DNA of 64,000 nucleotides. It comes from DASRDR01 sp963812945 [NCBI: uncultured Candidatus Rokubacteria bacterium] (GTDB taxonomy: Bacteria > Methylomirabilota > Methylomirabilia > Rokubacteriales). The stretch covers positions 2,046,001 through 2,110,000 of the forward strand of contig CAWEXD010000008.1 in the NCBI GenBank assembly GCA_963812945.1. The letters run 5' to 3'. A program made the translations under genes and the position numbers. Positions 42,789 to 51,340 of the stretch are shown piece by piece. Below the pieces are notes generated by a model that worked only from the letters and a program-made list of their open reading frames with translations, searched no databases and had not been told where the DNA came from. Each line of letters opens with the position of its first letter. Position 1 is the first letter of the stretch.

Positions 42789-44127
42789 GGTCAGAGAGCC
42801 CTCCCTCCAGGAACCGCGTGTGCACCGCCCCCGCCCGGAACGCCGGGCTGGCCAGGATCCGCCGGTGGAGAGGCACCGTGGTCTTCACCCCCTCGATCCG
42901 GTAGCGCCCGAGCGCGTCCGCGAGCCGCTCCAGCGCCTCGGCCCGGTCCCGCCCGGCGGCGATCAGCTTCGCCAGGAGCGGGTCGTAGTGGACGCTGACG
43001 ACGCTGCCCGGCTCGACGCCGCACTCGTGACGTAGCCCAGGCCCCTCCGGCAGGTCGACGGCGGTGACGGTGCCGGGTGACGGCAGGAAATTCCGGTCCG
43101 GGTCCTCGGCGTAGATCCGGCACTCGATCGCCGCGCCCCGCGCCGCGACGTCCGACTGGGTCCAGCCGAGCCGCTCCCCGGCGGCGATCCGGAGCTGGGC
43201 CTCGACGAGGTCGAATCCGACGACCTCCTCGGTCACCGGATGCTCGACCTGGAGCCGCGCGTTCATCTCGAGGAAGTAGAAGTGGTCGCCCTCCACCAGG
43301 AACTCGACCGTCCCGGCGTTCCGGTACCCGGCCGCCACCGCGGCTCGCACGCCGGCCGCGTGGAGCCGGTCCCGGAGGTCCGCGTCGAGCCGGGGCGCCG
43401 GTGACTCCTCGACCAGTTTCTGGTGGCGCCGCTGGATCGAGCAGTCACGCTCGAGGAGATGGATCAGCGCCCCGTGCTCGTCACCCAGCAACTGGACCTC
43501 GATGTGCCGAGGGCGCTCGACGGCCCGCTCCACGTAGACCGCCGCGTCCCCGAAGGCCGCCTGGGTGCGCCGCGCCGCGGCGGCGAACGCTTGCTCGAAC
43601 CGTTCCGGGCCTGAGACCAGCGCCATGCCGATCCCGCCCCCGCCGGCGGCGGCCTTCAGCATGACGGGATAGCCGATCGCGTCGGCGACCTCCCGGCCCG
43701 CTCCCGCGCTCCCGACGGGGCCGTCCGACCCGGGCAGCACCGGAACGCCGGCCCGGGCGACGATCCGGCGCGCCTCCGTCTTCTCGCCCATCGCCCGGAG
43801 CACCTCGGGCGGCGGGCCCACGAACGTGAGGCCGGCCTTCTGGCATGCTTCCGCGAACCGCCAGTTCTCCGACAGGAACCCGTAGCCGGGGTGGACGGCG
43901 TCCGCGCCCCCCTGCCGGGCGGCTCCGATCATGCGCTCGATCGAGAGGTAGCTCTCCCGCGCGGGCGCCGGCCCGATCGGCAGCGCGCGGTCCGCTGCCC
44001 GGACATGGAGCGCGTCGGCGTCGGCCTCGGAGTACACCGCGATCGCGCGGATCCCGAGCTTCCGGCAGGCGCGGATGATCCGGAGCGCGATCTCGCCCCG
44101 GTTCGCCACGAGGACCGCGTCGAACAG
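42781..44127 (-). CDS. accC: biotin carboxylase
   Basis: 448 residues. The N-terminus reads FDAVLVANRGEIALRIIRACRKLGI, then VHPGYGFLSEN, KAAAGGGGIGM (ATP-grasp glycine loop), RHIEVQLLGDEHGALIHLLERDCSIQRRHQK, and EMNARLQVEHPVTEEV with metal ligands and catalytic Arg. It carboxylates biotin with ATP and bicarbonate. No ATG, GTG or TTG lies at the family start; a CTG at 44127, seven bases after GGGAGG, gives exactly the expected N-terminus. A later GTG (about codon 7) would remove part of the ANRGEIA strand. Confidence 0.9.
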   Translation of the reverse strand: MFDAVLVANRGEIALRIIRACRKLGIRAIAVYSEADADALHVRAADRALPIGPAPARESYLSIERMIGAARQGGADAVHPGYGFLSENWRFAEACQKAGLTFVGPPPEVLRAMGEKTEARRIVARAGVPVLPGSDGPVGSAGAGREVADAIGYPVMLKAAAGGGGIGMALVSGPERFEQAFAAAARRTQAAFGDAAVYVERAVERPRHIEVQLLGDEHGALIHLLERDCSIQRRHQKLVEESPAPRLDADLRDRLHAAGVRAAVAAGYRNAGTVEFLVEGDHFYFLEMNARLQVEHPVTEEVVGFDLVEAQLRIAAGERLGWTQSDVAARGAAIECRIYAEDPDRNFLPSPGTVTAVDLPEGPGLRHECGVEPGSVVSVHYDPLLAKLIAAGRDRAEALERLADALGRYRIEGVKTTVPLHRRILASPAFRAGAVHTRFLEGGLSDHG

Positions 44128-44129
44128 GA

Positions 44130-44498
44130 TCAGACCTCCCCGGGACGGGACACGGGACGGGGCCCGCCGACCGGCGCGCCTTCCACCCGAGCGATCTCCG
44201 CCTCGTGGATGACCCAGCGGCCGGCGGCATCGGCGGCCCATCGAGCCTGCACCACGACAGTGATCGGGCCGACGAACTTCGTCTTGAAGATGTGATGGGC
44301 GCCGATCCGGGCGTGGGCGACCAGCTCGAATTCGCGGAAGTCCCGCCCGACGAGCCACTTCACGAGATCCGGCGGCGTGATCTCCGCGCCGGGCGCGAGA
44401 TCCTCCCCCGCCCCGGCGTCGCGCCCGACGATGCGCCCGGCGTGGGCTCGCGCCGCCCGCTCGGGCTCCGTGCCTTCCTCACCCCGCCCCGGGCTCAC
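44130..44498 (-). CDS. hypothetical protein, 122 aa
   Basis: Lies between biotin carboxylase (2 bases apart) and a ferritin-like gene (GTGA overlap at its start), so it belongs to the same transcript. The first 35 residues are charged and low complexity; the rest (DLVKWLVGRDFREFELVAHARIG and FKTKFVGPITVVVQARW) looks like a compact alpha/beta fold with no signal peptide. No family recognised. Confidence 0.6.
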   Translation of the reverse strand: MSPGRGEEGTEPERAARAHAGRIVGRDAGAGEDLAPGAEITPPDLVKWLVGRDFREFELVAHARIGAHHIFKTKFVGPITVVVQARWAADAAGRWVIHEAEIARVEGAPVGGPRPVSRPGEV

Positions 44499-45100
44499 GC
44501 CTCGCTCCCCGTCACCCCGCCGGAGGCGTCGAGCATGCCCCTGAGCTCCCGCTCCCAGGCCGTGACGCGCGCCTGATCGGCCGGGCTACGGGCGAGCTTC
44601 TCGATGAGCGCCGCCCCCTCCGCGAGGTGCCGCCGCTCGTCGGCGAGGCACCGCTCGAGGATGCGCCGCGTCGGCGGCTCGTACACGGGGTTGGCCCGTC
44701 CGAGATGGGCGTCGTACACGGCGACCAGATGCGGCTTGAGGACACGATACACGCCGGTCAGCCGCTCGACCGTCTCCCCCCAGCTTTCCCGCGCCTCGAG
44801 CGCGTCGAAGAAGCGCACGAACTCGGGACCGGGCGGCTCCGACACCTGCGCCGGGGCGCGGAGCTCGGGGAGGCGCTTGCCCCACTGATCCGCGTGCTGA
44901 GCGCAATCCCACACCTGGCGGCCGAGGAGCAGCTTCGCCGGCAGCTCGGGCGTGAGCGCGATCCACCCGGCCATCACGCGCATCATGCGCTCCTCCGCGT
45001 AGCGGTAGCGGCGGACGCAGCGGGCGGTGACCTCGACGCCGAGGTGGCCGGCCAGCTCCCGGCTGGGCTGGTCCGCGGACGAGGATGTAACCCCGGTCAC
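44495..45100 (-). CDS. ferritin-like protein with partly changed iron ligands
   Basis: 201 residues, almost all helical. EERMMRVMAGW (about residue 36), WDCAQHADQW (about 64) and LADERRHLAEG (about 157) sit where ferritin-like proteins carry the E, ExxH and ExxH ligands. The second motif has Cys where Glu is expected (C66-A-Q-H69), while the last keeps ExxH. It may therefore hold one or two metals or none. It is next to a second, better-conserved ferritin-like gene (4 bases upstream), suggesting a heterodimer. Confidence 0.6.
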   Translation of the reverse strand: MTGVTSSSADQPSRELAGHLGVEVTARCVRRYRYAEERMMRVMAGWIALTPELPAKLLLGRQVWDCAQHADQWGKRLPELRAPAQVSEPPGPEFVRFFDALEARESWGETVERLTGVYRVLKPHLVAVYDAHLGRANPVYEPPTRRILERCLADERRHLAEGAALIEKLARSPADQARVTAWERELRGMLDASGGVTGSEA

Positions 45101-45103
45101 GGG

Positions 45104-45859
45104 CTAGTAGACCGGACTGCGCTGCGTGCTCTTGACGAGCCGCTCGATCTCCTCGTCGGTGAAGCCGGCGAGCCTCCGGTACTCGGTCGCGATCGCGATG
45201 GGCACCTGGTCGGCCGGACCTTCCCGGCGCACGCCGCCGAGGTTGAACCGCTCGTCGATGGACTCCTGGAACTCGACCGCTTGCCGCCGCCGCTCCGGGT
45301 CGCCCTCGGTGAGCTTGTTCAGCCAGTACGAGCCCATGCGCACGTGGGTGATCTCGTCGGCCAGGACGTAGTCGACCGCCTGGGCGATGGTGGGATCCGG
45401 CAGGCGCCGGGCGATCTCCACCAGCTGGACGAACACGTCGCACGCGAGCCCTTCGAGCCCGCGGTTCACGCCCGCGACGCGGGCCGCGGCGTCTTCCGCG
45501 CAGGCGCAGCGCCAGAGGATCGTCGTCTCGGGGAACTCCCCGATGTAGCCGCCGAGATGCTCCAGCAGCCGGCTGAAGACCTCGACGTGGCGCGACTCGT
45601 CCCAGGTCTGCCGCGCCATGTCCATGGTGAACTCCCACGGCGCGTCGGGGAAGTCGTAGACGGTGCGGCCCGCGCCCTCCATCGCCTGGAGCTCCCCCAC
45701 GAGGATCCCGTGAACGCGCTCGCGGATCGACTCGGTCGACGAGAGGTTCGGCATGATCGGCAAGCCCTGCTCGGTCCGGATCTCCCCGACCCGGCGGGCG
45801 CGCATCCGGACGAACCGGTCCTCGCGCGCCAGCTTGTCGTACGCGATCGGCCGCTCCAT
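45104..45859 (-). CDS. DUF455-like ferritin-fold diiron protein
   Basis: 251 residues, helical. Likely ligands are Glu56 or Glu61 (VGELQAMEG), Glu88 and His91 (DESRH), Glu136 (RGLEGLACD) and Glu169/His172 (DEITH), a standard diiron set. The segment NLSSTESIRERVHGILVGELQAMEG resembles DUF455/MiaE-like hydroxylases. It is the first gene of the group running to BCCP. What it oxidises is unknown. Confidence 0.68.
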   Translation of the reverse strand: MERPIAYDKLAREDRFVRMRARRVGEIRTEQGLPIMPNLSSTESIRERVHGILVGELQAMEGAGRTVYDFPDAPWEFTMDMARQTWDESRHVEVFSRLLEHLGGYIGEFPETTILWRCACAEDAAARVAGVNRGLEGLACDVFVQLVEIARRLPDPTIAQAVDYVLADEITHVRMGSYWLNKLTEGDPERRRQAVEFQESIDERFNLGGVRREGPADQVPIAIATEYRRLAGFTDEEIERLVKSTQRSPVY

Positions 45860-45940
45860 GCTGGAGATTCTATCCCGGGCGCGGTTCCCCCGGCAACGCT
45901 CTCCCGGTCGTCCCTCTCGAGGGTCGCCCCCCTCCAGGGT

Positions 45941-46822
45941 TCAGACGCGCTCCTTGAACTCGCGGCCGAGGAGCCCCTCCGGCCGGATGAGCAGGACGAC
46001 GATGATCACCAGGAAAGCCAGCGTGTTCTTGAACTGGATCGTGAGGTACGCGCCGGTCAGGCTCTCGGCCACGCCCAGGATCACGCCGCCCAGGACGGCC
46101 CCGGGAAGGCTGTTGAGCCCGCCCAGGACGGCGGCGGCGAACCCCTTGAGGAACGGGTCGACCATGAAGAACGGGTCGAGGAGCAGCGCCGGAGCCAGGA
46201 AGACGCCCGCGAGGACGCCGAGGGCCGACGCCACCGCCCAGGCCATGGCGAGCACGCGCCGGGTCGGGATCCCCAGCGTCTGCGCGGCGGGCAGGTTCTC
46301 CGACGCCGCGCGCATCGCCAGGCCGAGACGCGTCCGCTGGACCAGCAGGTAGAGCAGGGCGCTCGCGACCACGCTGGCGGCGAACGTGCCGGCGCTCAGC
46401 TCGCTCACGAAGAGGGGCCCGAGCCGCCACGTCCTCGTGTCCGACAGTGGAAACGGGAGACGGTCCGGCTCCGCCCCCCACTTGTAGATGATGACGCCCT
46501 CGAAGATGAGGGCCAGGCCCAGGGTCAGGATCACCTGGCTCAGGAGAGTGGCGCCCTGGCGCTGGGCCGGCACGAGCACGAGGAAATAGAAGGCGACGGC
46601 GATCAGCGCGCCGGCGAGGATGGCCGCCGGAAACGCGACGGCGAACGGGAACCCCGACGTCAGGAGGGCGAAGGCCACGAAGGTGCCGAAGGTGGCAACC
46701 GCGCCGTGCGCGAAGTTGAGGACGCGGGTCGACCGGTAGATGAGCACGATTCCCAGGCCCACCAGCGCGTAGAGGCTGCCCGCCGAGAGACCGGCCAGCG
46801 CGTACTGGAGGAAGCGCGTCAC
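45941..46822 (-). CDS. livH: branched-chain amino acid-type ABC permease LivH
   Basis: 293 residues, eight or nine hydrophobic helices. GLSAGSLYALVGLGIVLIYRSTRVLNFAHGA at the N-terminus, and RTRLGLAMRAASENLPAAQTLGI is the family loop that contacts the ATPases. The GTG start lies 4 bases after livM. It is last in the Liv operon. The substrate may be a carboxylic acid and not an amino acid, as often in this family. Confidence 0.9.
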   Translation of the reverse strand: MTRFLQYALAGLSAGSLYALVGLGIVLIYRSTRVLNFAHGAVATFGTFVAFALLTSGFPFAVAFPAAILAGALIAVAFYFLVLVPAQRQGATLLSQVILTLGLALIFEGVIIYKWGAEPDRLPFPLSDTRTWRLGPLFVSELSAGTFAASVVASALLYLLVQRTRLGLAMRAASENLPAAQTLGIPTRRVLAMAWAVASALGVLAGVFLAPALLLDPFFMVDPFLKGFAAAVLGGLNSLPGAVLGGVILGVAESLTGAYLTIQFKNTLAFLVIIVVLLIRPEGLLGREFKERV

Positions 46823-46826
46823 GCGG

Positions 46827-47807
46827 TCACCGGAACGGCCACAGCTGGAAGTACAGGCGGGTCTTGAGCCACCGCCCGGCCAGCCCCAGCGGCTCGAAGA
46901 CCAGCACCACGATGACCCCGGCGCCGAAGAGGACGGGCACCAGCCACCGGGTCTCGCTGAGGAGCGCCGGCACCAGGATCACGAACGCCGCGCCGAGGAT
47001 CGACCCCTCGACCGAGGCCAGGCCGCCGACGATCACGGCGACGAACAGCGTGATCGACTCCGACAGGTTGAAGGTCTGGGGCTCGAGATGCCCGAGGAAC
47101 AGCCCGTACAGCGCCCCCTGCACGCCCGTGTAGAACGACGAGACGGCGAATGCGAGCAGCTTGTACCGGGTGAGATTGACGCCCATGGCCTCGGCCGCGA
47201 TGTCGCTGTCGCGGATGGCGACCCACGCCCGGCCGACGTACGAGGAGACCAGGTTGTACGTCGCCATGGTGAACACGAGGAGGATGGCGAGGTACGCGTA
47301 GTAGAGGAACACCTCCCGGGACACCCCCGCGGGGGGCGCCAGGCGCGGCACCGCCAGGCCGTTGCGCCCGCCCGAGATCCACTCCGAGCCGGCGACCACC
47401 TGATACGTCGCGACCCCGAACCCCAGCGTGGCAATCGCCAGGTACGGTCCCTTGAGCCGGAGTGACGGGAAGCCGACCACCACGCCGGCAAGGGCCGCCG
47501 CCGCGCCGCCGCCCGCCAGAGCGAGAGGGAGCGGTACCCCGGCGATGCGCAGATGGCCGAACGTGTAGGCCCCGATCGCCAGGAACCCCGCCTGGCCGAA
47601 CGAGATCAGCCCGGTGTAGCCGATCAGGAGGTTCTGACCCATGACCCCGATCGCGGTGAGCCAGATGAGGCTCGCCCGCACCAGCCAGGCGGCGTCCGCG
47701 ACGGCCGGCAGCGCGATCAGGGCCGCCACCAGTCCGCCGAGAAGGACACGCGACAGCGGCTTCCGGACGAACCGCAGGTCCTCGGCGTAGCTCTCGACGA
47801 GGTCCAT
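46827..47807 (-). CDS. livM: branched-chain amino acid-type ABC permease LivM
   Basis: 326 residues, about ten helices. IWLTAIGVMGQNLLIGYTGLISFGQAGFLAIGAY and WVAIRDSDIAAEAMGVNLTRYKLLAF are diagnostic. The ATG at 47807 abuts the inverted repeat at 47808 and the bases in front of it (TCTGACCCC) contain no ribosome-binding site, so the insertion may have removed the original site. Confidence 0.9.
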   Translation of the reverse strand: MDLVESYAEDLRFVRKPLSRVLLGGLVAALIALPAVADAAWLVRASLIWLTAIGVMGQNLLIGYTGLISFGQAGFLAIGAYTFGHLRIAGVPLPLALAGGGAAAALAGVVVGFPSLRLKGPYLAIATLGFGVATYQVVAGSEWISGGRNGLAVPRLAPPAGVSREVFLYYAYLAILLVFTMATYNLVSSYVGRAWVAIRDSDIAAEAMGVNLTRYKLLAFAVSSFYTGVQGALYGLFLGHLEPQTFNLSESITLFVAVIVGGLASVEGSILGAAFVILVPALLSETRWLVPVLFGAGVIVVLVFEPLGLAGRWLKTRLYFQLWPFR

Positions 47808-47881
47808 GGGGTCAGACTTTGACTTCGGGACAGTTCATGCCGCAGCGCATCCCAAATGTCTCGAAGTCAAAGTCTGACCCC
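47808..47881. repeat. 74-bp palindrome (REP/MITE-like) filling the ligase-livM gap
   Basis: Perfect 20-bp inverted repeat (GGGGTCAGACTTTGACTTCG and its complement at 47862-47881), extended inward by one G-U pair and four more pairs to about 25 bp, around a 24-base centre. It occupies all but two bases of the space between the acyl-CoA ligase stop (47884) and the livM start. Sequences beginning GGGGTCAGAC...TTTGAC are known as dispersed palindromes in several GC-rich phyla and are often linked to IS200-like (RAYT) transposases, but none is in this window. Confidence 0.8.
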
Positions 47882-47883
47882 CG

Positions 47884-49692
47884 TTAGCGGTAGAGCGACT
47901 CGATGAGCTCGCCGTAGCGTCGCTCGACGTTCCGGCGCTTGACCTTCTTCGTGGGCGTCACGTCCCCCTCCTCCTCGTAGAAGCGGCGGGGCAGGAGGGC
48001 GAACCGCTTGATCGACTCGACCTGGGACAGCGTGCGGTTGACCTTGTCCACCTCCTCCTTGATCAGACGGTGGACATCGGGATGCTGGGTCAGGTCCGCG
48101 AACGTCGCGAATGGGATCCGGTGGTCCTGGGCGAACTGGACGACGACGTCCTCGTCGATCAGGATCAGCGCGACGAGATACTTGCGCCGATCCCCGATGA
48201 CGACGGCGTCCTGTACGTACGGGCTGAACTTGAGCTTGTTCTCGATGTAGGTCGGGGTGACGTTCTTCCCGCCGGCGGTGATGATGATGTCCTTCTTCCG
48301 GTCCAGGATGCGGAGGTACCCGTCGTCCCAGGCTCCGACGTCCCCGGTGTGGAGCCATCCCTCCGGGTCGATCGTCTGCGCCGTCAGCTCGGGGTCCCTG
48401 AAGTACCCGGGGAACACGTGGGGCCCGCGCGTCAGGATCTCGCCGTCCGGGTCGAGCTCGACCTCGATCCCCGGGATCGGCTCGCCGACCGTCCCTACCC
48501 GGTCCCGTCCCTGGCGATTGGCCGTGATCACCCCGGTGGACTCGGTCTGGCCGTACACCTCGAGCAGCGGGACGCCGAGCGCATGGTAGAACTCGAACAT
48601 CTCCGGCGCGGCCGGCGCCGCCGCCGACACCGCGATCCGTGTGCGCTCGAGACCCAGGCGGCGCTTCAGCGGATCGAGGACCGCGGCGCGGGCCATCCGG
48701 TAGGCGAGGCGGAGGCCGAGGCCGATGCGTCCCGTCCGCTCGGCCCGGGCGTGTCGCCGGCCCACGTCGACGGCGAGCCGGTACAGCCATCGCTTGAGCG
48801 GCGTCGAGTCGGCCATGCGCAGGTCGAGCGTCGAGGCCAGCTTCTCCCAGATCCTCGGAGGGCCCGCGAAGTAGGTCGGCGAGACCTCGCGCAGGTTCTG
48901 GAAGAGCGTGTCGACGCTCTCGGCGAAGCTCACGACGATCCCGAGACGGATCGGCCAGAACACCGACGTGAAGTTCTCGAAGATGTGCGCGAACGGGAGA
49001 TACGACACGACGTCGTCGTCCGGCTCGAGCGACAGGGACCGGGAGACCGACTCGATCGCCCACAGCACGTTCCGGTGCGAGAGCATCGCCCCCTTGGGCG
49101 GCCCCGTCGTCCCCGAGGTGTAGATGATCATCGCGACGTCGTGCGCGTCCGTCCCGGCGAGCGTCGCATCGAGCCGCTCCGGGCTCCTCTCCAGGAACGC
49201 CTGCCCCTGCTTCACGAAGTCCTCGAAGAAGCTCACGCGCTCGTCGGTGAATCCCCAGAGCCCCTTGCCGTCCCAGACGACGATCCGCTCCACCGCCGTC
49301 TCGCCGACGACCGTGAGGACCTTCTCGAGCTGCTCCTCGTTGTCGAGGAAGAGATACCGGGCCCCCGAGTGCTGGAGGAGGTATCTCACCTGCTCGGGGG
49401 ACGACGTGGCGTAGATCCCGCACGTCGCGCCGCCCGCCGCCATCGTGCCCACGTGGCAGTAGAGCCACTCGGGCCGGTTGTCGCCGAGGATGGCGACTCG
49501 CTCCCCGCGGGCCAGACCCGATGCCAGGAGGCCGCCGGCCACCCGCCGGACCGCCTGTCCATACTCGTCCCAGGACACGCGCTGCCAGATGCCGTAGACC
49601 TTGTGACGGATCGCGAGCGCGGTCCCCCGTGCCCGCGCCTGCGCGAAGAAGAGCTCGGGGAGCGTGCGTCCCGCCGGTGTGATCGTCTCCAT
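47884..49692 (-). CDS. long-chain acyl-CoA synthetase-like AMP-forming ligase
   Basis: 602 residues, ANL superfamily. The P-loop is IIYTSGTTGPPKGAMLSHRN, with VYGQTESTGVIT, GDVGAWDDGYLRILDRKKDIIITAGGKNV (A8 hinge) and TPTKKVKRRNVERRY with the C-terminal Lys. The overall layout (YLPFAHIFENFTS, DLRMADSTPLKRWLYR) matches long-chain acyl-CoA synthetases of the FadD15 type. ATG 49692 overlaps the livF stop (TGATG), eight bases from GGAGG. Its place inside a liv operon suggests it activates the imported acid. Confidence 0.88.
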   Translation of the reverse strand: METITPAGRTLPELFFAQARARGTALAIRHKVYGIWQRVSWDEYGQAVRRVAGGLLASGLARGERVAILGDNRPEWLYCHVGTMAAGGATCGIYATSSPEQVRYLLQHSGARYLFLDNEEQLEKVLTVVGETAVERIVVWDGKGLWGFTDERVSFFEDFVKQGQAFLERSPERLDATLAGTDAHDVAMIIYTSGTTGPPKGAMLSHRNVLWAIESVSRSLSLEPDDDVVSYLPFAHIFENFTSVFWPIRLGIVVSFAESVDTLFQNLREVSPTYFAGPPRIWEKLASTLDLRMADSTPLKRWLYRLAVDVGRRHARAERTGRIGLGLRLAYRMARAAVLDPLKRRLGLERTRIAVSAAAPAAPEMFEFYHALGVPLLEVYGQTESTGVITANRQGRDRVGTVGEPIPGIEVELDPDGEILTRGPHVFPGYFRDPELTAQTIDPEGWLHTGDVGAWDDGYLRILDRKKDIIITAGGKNVTPTYIENKLKFSPYVQDAVVIGDRRKYLVALILIDEDVVVQFAQDHRIPFATFADLTQHPDVHRLIKEEVDKVNRTLSQVESIKRFALLPRRFYEEEGDVTPTKKVKRRNVERRYGELIESLYR

Positions 49693-50534
49693 CACCATCG
49701 CCTCCGCTTCCGGTAGAGCCGCCACCCTCTGGGCGAGGCGGTGTCCGCCCCGCCCACCCCGAGGTACACCTCGCGCACGTCCGGGTTCTCGGCGAGCTCC
49801 GACGCCGGCCCCTGGAGCACGATCCGGCCCGACTCGAGGATCGCCGCATGGCGCGCGATCCGGAGGGCGAGCCGGGCGTTCTGCTCCACCAGGAGGATCG
49901 TCGTGCCGCGCCCGCTGATCACCGTCAGAGCCTCGAACACCGTCTTCGCGATCTGAGGCGCCAGGCCGAGCGACGGCTCGTCCAGCATGAGGAGCCGCGG
50001 TCGCCGCAGCATCGCCCGGGCGAGGGCGAGCATCTGTTGCTCGCCGCCCGACAAGGTCTCCGCGTGCTGACGCGTCCGCTCGCGAAGGATCGGGAACATG
50101 CCGTAGACGAACTCGAGGTCCGCGCCGATCGCGGCGTCGCGGCGCCCCCACAGCCCGAGGCGGAGGTTCTCCTCGACCGTCAGCTCCCGGAAGAGCCCCC
50201 GGTCCTCCGCCACGTACACGATCCCGAGGTTCGCGATCCTCTCCGGAGGCCGCCGGTCGATCGCCTGTCCGGCGAACTGGATCTCGCCCTTCTTGGGCTG
50301 ATCCTTCAGCAGGCCCGCGATGGTCCGGAGCAACGTGGTCTTCCCCGCGCCGTTGGGGCCGAGCACCGCAAAGACCTCGCCGGCCTGGATCTCGAGCGAC
50401 ACGCCCATGAGCGCGTAGATGCGGTCGAAGTAGAGCGTCTCGATGCTCGAGACGGACAGGAGAGGGTGGGCCGCCTCCGTCGAGGACGTCCCCCGCGCGC
50501 GATCGTCGCCCTCCCCGCGAAGCGCCCCGCTCAT
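49692..50534 (-). CDS. livF: LivF ABC ATP-binding protein
   Basis: 280 residues. Walker A GPNGAGKTT, signature LSGGEQQML, Walker B LLMLDEPSLGLAP and the late LVEQNARLAL are typical of LivF. A 25-residue N-terminal extension rich in polar residues precedes the fold, and a 20-residue basic tail (RGWRLYRKRRRW) follows it; the tail's DNA also contains the GGAGG site for the ligase. Begins one base after livG. Confidence 0.92.
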   Translation of the reverse strand: MSGALRGEGDDRARGTSSTEAAHPLLSVSSIETLYFDRIYALMGVSLEIQAGEVFAVLGPNGAGKTTLLRTIAGLLKDQPKKGEIQFAGQAIDRRPPERIANLGIVYVAEDRGLFRELTVEENLRLGLWGRRDAAIGADLEFVYGMFPILRERTRQHAETLSGGEQQMLALARAMLRRPRLLMLDEPSLGLAPQIAKTVFEALTVISGRGTTILLVEQNARLALRIARHAAILESGRIVLQGPASELAENPDVREVYLGVGGADTASPRGWRLYRKRRRW

Positions 50535-50535
50535 G

Positions 50536-51288
50536 TCAGTCGCCGAGATACGCCCGGACCACCTCGGGCGCGCGCTGGACCTCGGTGGGCGTCCCCTCCG
50601 CGATCTTGACGCCGTGGTCGAGCGCCACCATGCGCCCGGCCAGGCGCGACGCCACCCGAAGGTCGTGCTCGACGAGCAGCACGGTGATCCCGAGCCGCCC
50701 GCGCAGCTCGTGCACCCAGTAGGCGAACTCCTCCTTCTCCTCGGCGGTCAGCCCCGCGACCGGCTCGTCGAGCAAGAGGAGCTGGGGCTCGGTGGCGAGC
50801 GCCCGCGCCAGCTCCACGCGCTTCTGGACCCCGTACGAGCAGTCCGCCACCCGGCTCTTCCGGTACGGCTGGAGGTTCAGGAAGTCGATCAGCTCTTCAC
50901 ACTTCCGGCGGTGGTGGATCTCCTCGCCGCGCCGCCGGAGAACCGCCGCGAGGAAGCGGCGCTTGAAGTGACGATGCCGGCCCAGCAGCATGTTGTCCAG
51001 CACGGACATGTTATGGAAGAGCCGGAGGTTCTGGAAGGTGCGCGCCACCCCCCGCTGCGTCACCCCGTCGGGCGAAATGCCGAGGAGGCTCTCCCCGCGA
51101 AGCGTGATGGTGCCCGTGTCGGGGCGGTAGATGCCCGTGATGCAGTTGAACAGCGACGTCTTGCCCGATCCGTTCGGCCCGATGACCGCCAGGGTCTCTC
51201 CCTCGGCCAACGACACGTCGACGCTCGCGAGGGCCCGGATGCCCCCGAAGCTCAGCGACAGCCCTCGCACCTCCAGGAGAGTCGCCAT
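50536..51288 (-). CDS. livG: LivG ABC ATP-binding protein
   Basis: 250 residues. Walker A GPNGSGKTSLFNCITG, QRGVARTFQNLRLFHNMSVLDN (LivG Q-loop), LLDEPVAGLTAEEKEE and LLVEHDLRVASRLAGRMVALDHG. Here the ABC signature is unusual: the usual LSYGxQxRVELARAL reads CSYGVQKRVELARAL. It forms the ATPase pair with LivF. The start ATG lies 52 bases after the binding-protein gene. Confidence 0.91.
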   Translation of the reverse strand: MATLLEVRGLSLSFGGIRALASVDVSLAEGETLAVIGPNGSGKTSLFNCITGIYRPDTGTITLRGESLLGISPDGVTQRGVARTFQNLRLFHNMSVLDNMLLGRHRHFKRRFLAAVLRRRGEEIHHRRKCEELIDFLNLQPYRKSRVADCSYGVQKRVELARALATEPQLLLLDEPVAGLTAEEKEEFAYWVHELRGRLGITVLLVEHDLRVASRLAGRMVALDHGVKIAEGTPTEVQRAPEVVRAYLGD

Positions 51289-51340
51289 CGTGGGCGCGGC
51301 CTGGAGGGGGCGCCGCCCCCTCCAGGCGGGCGCGAAGGGG

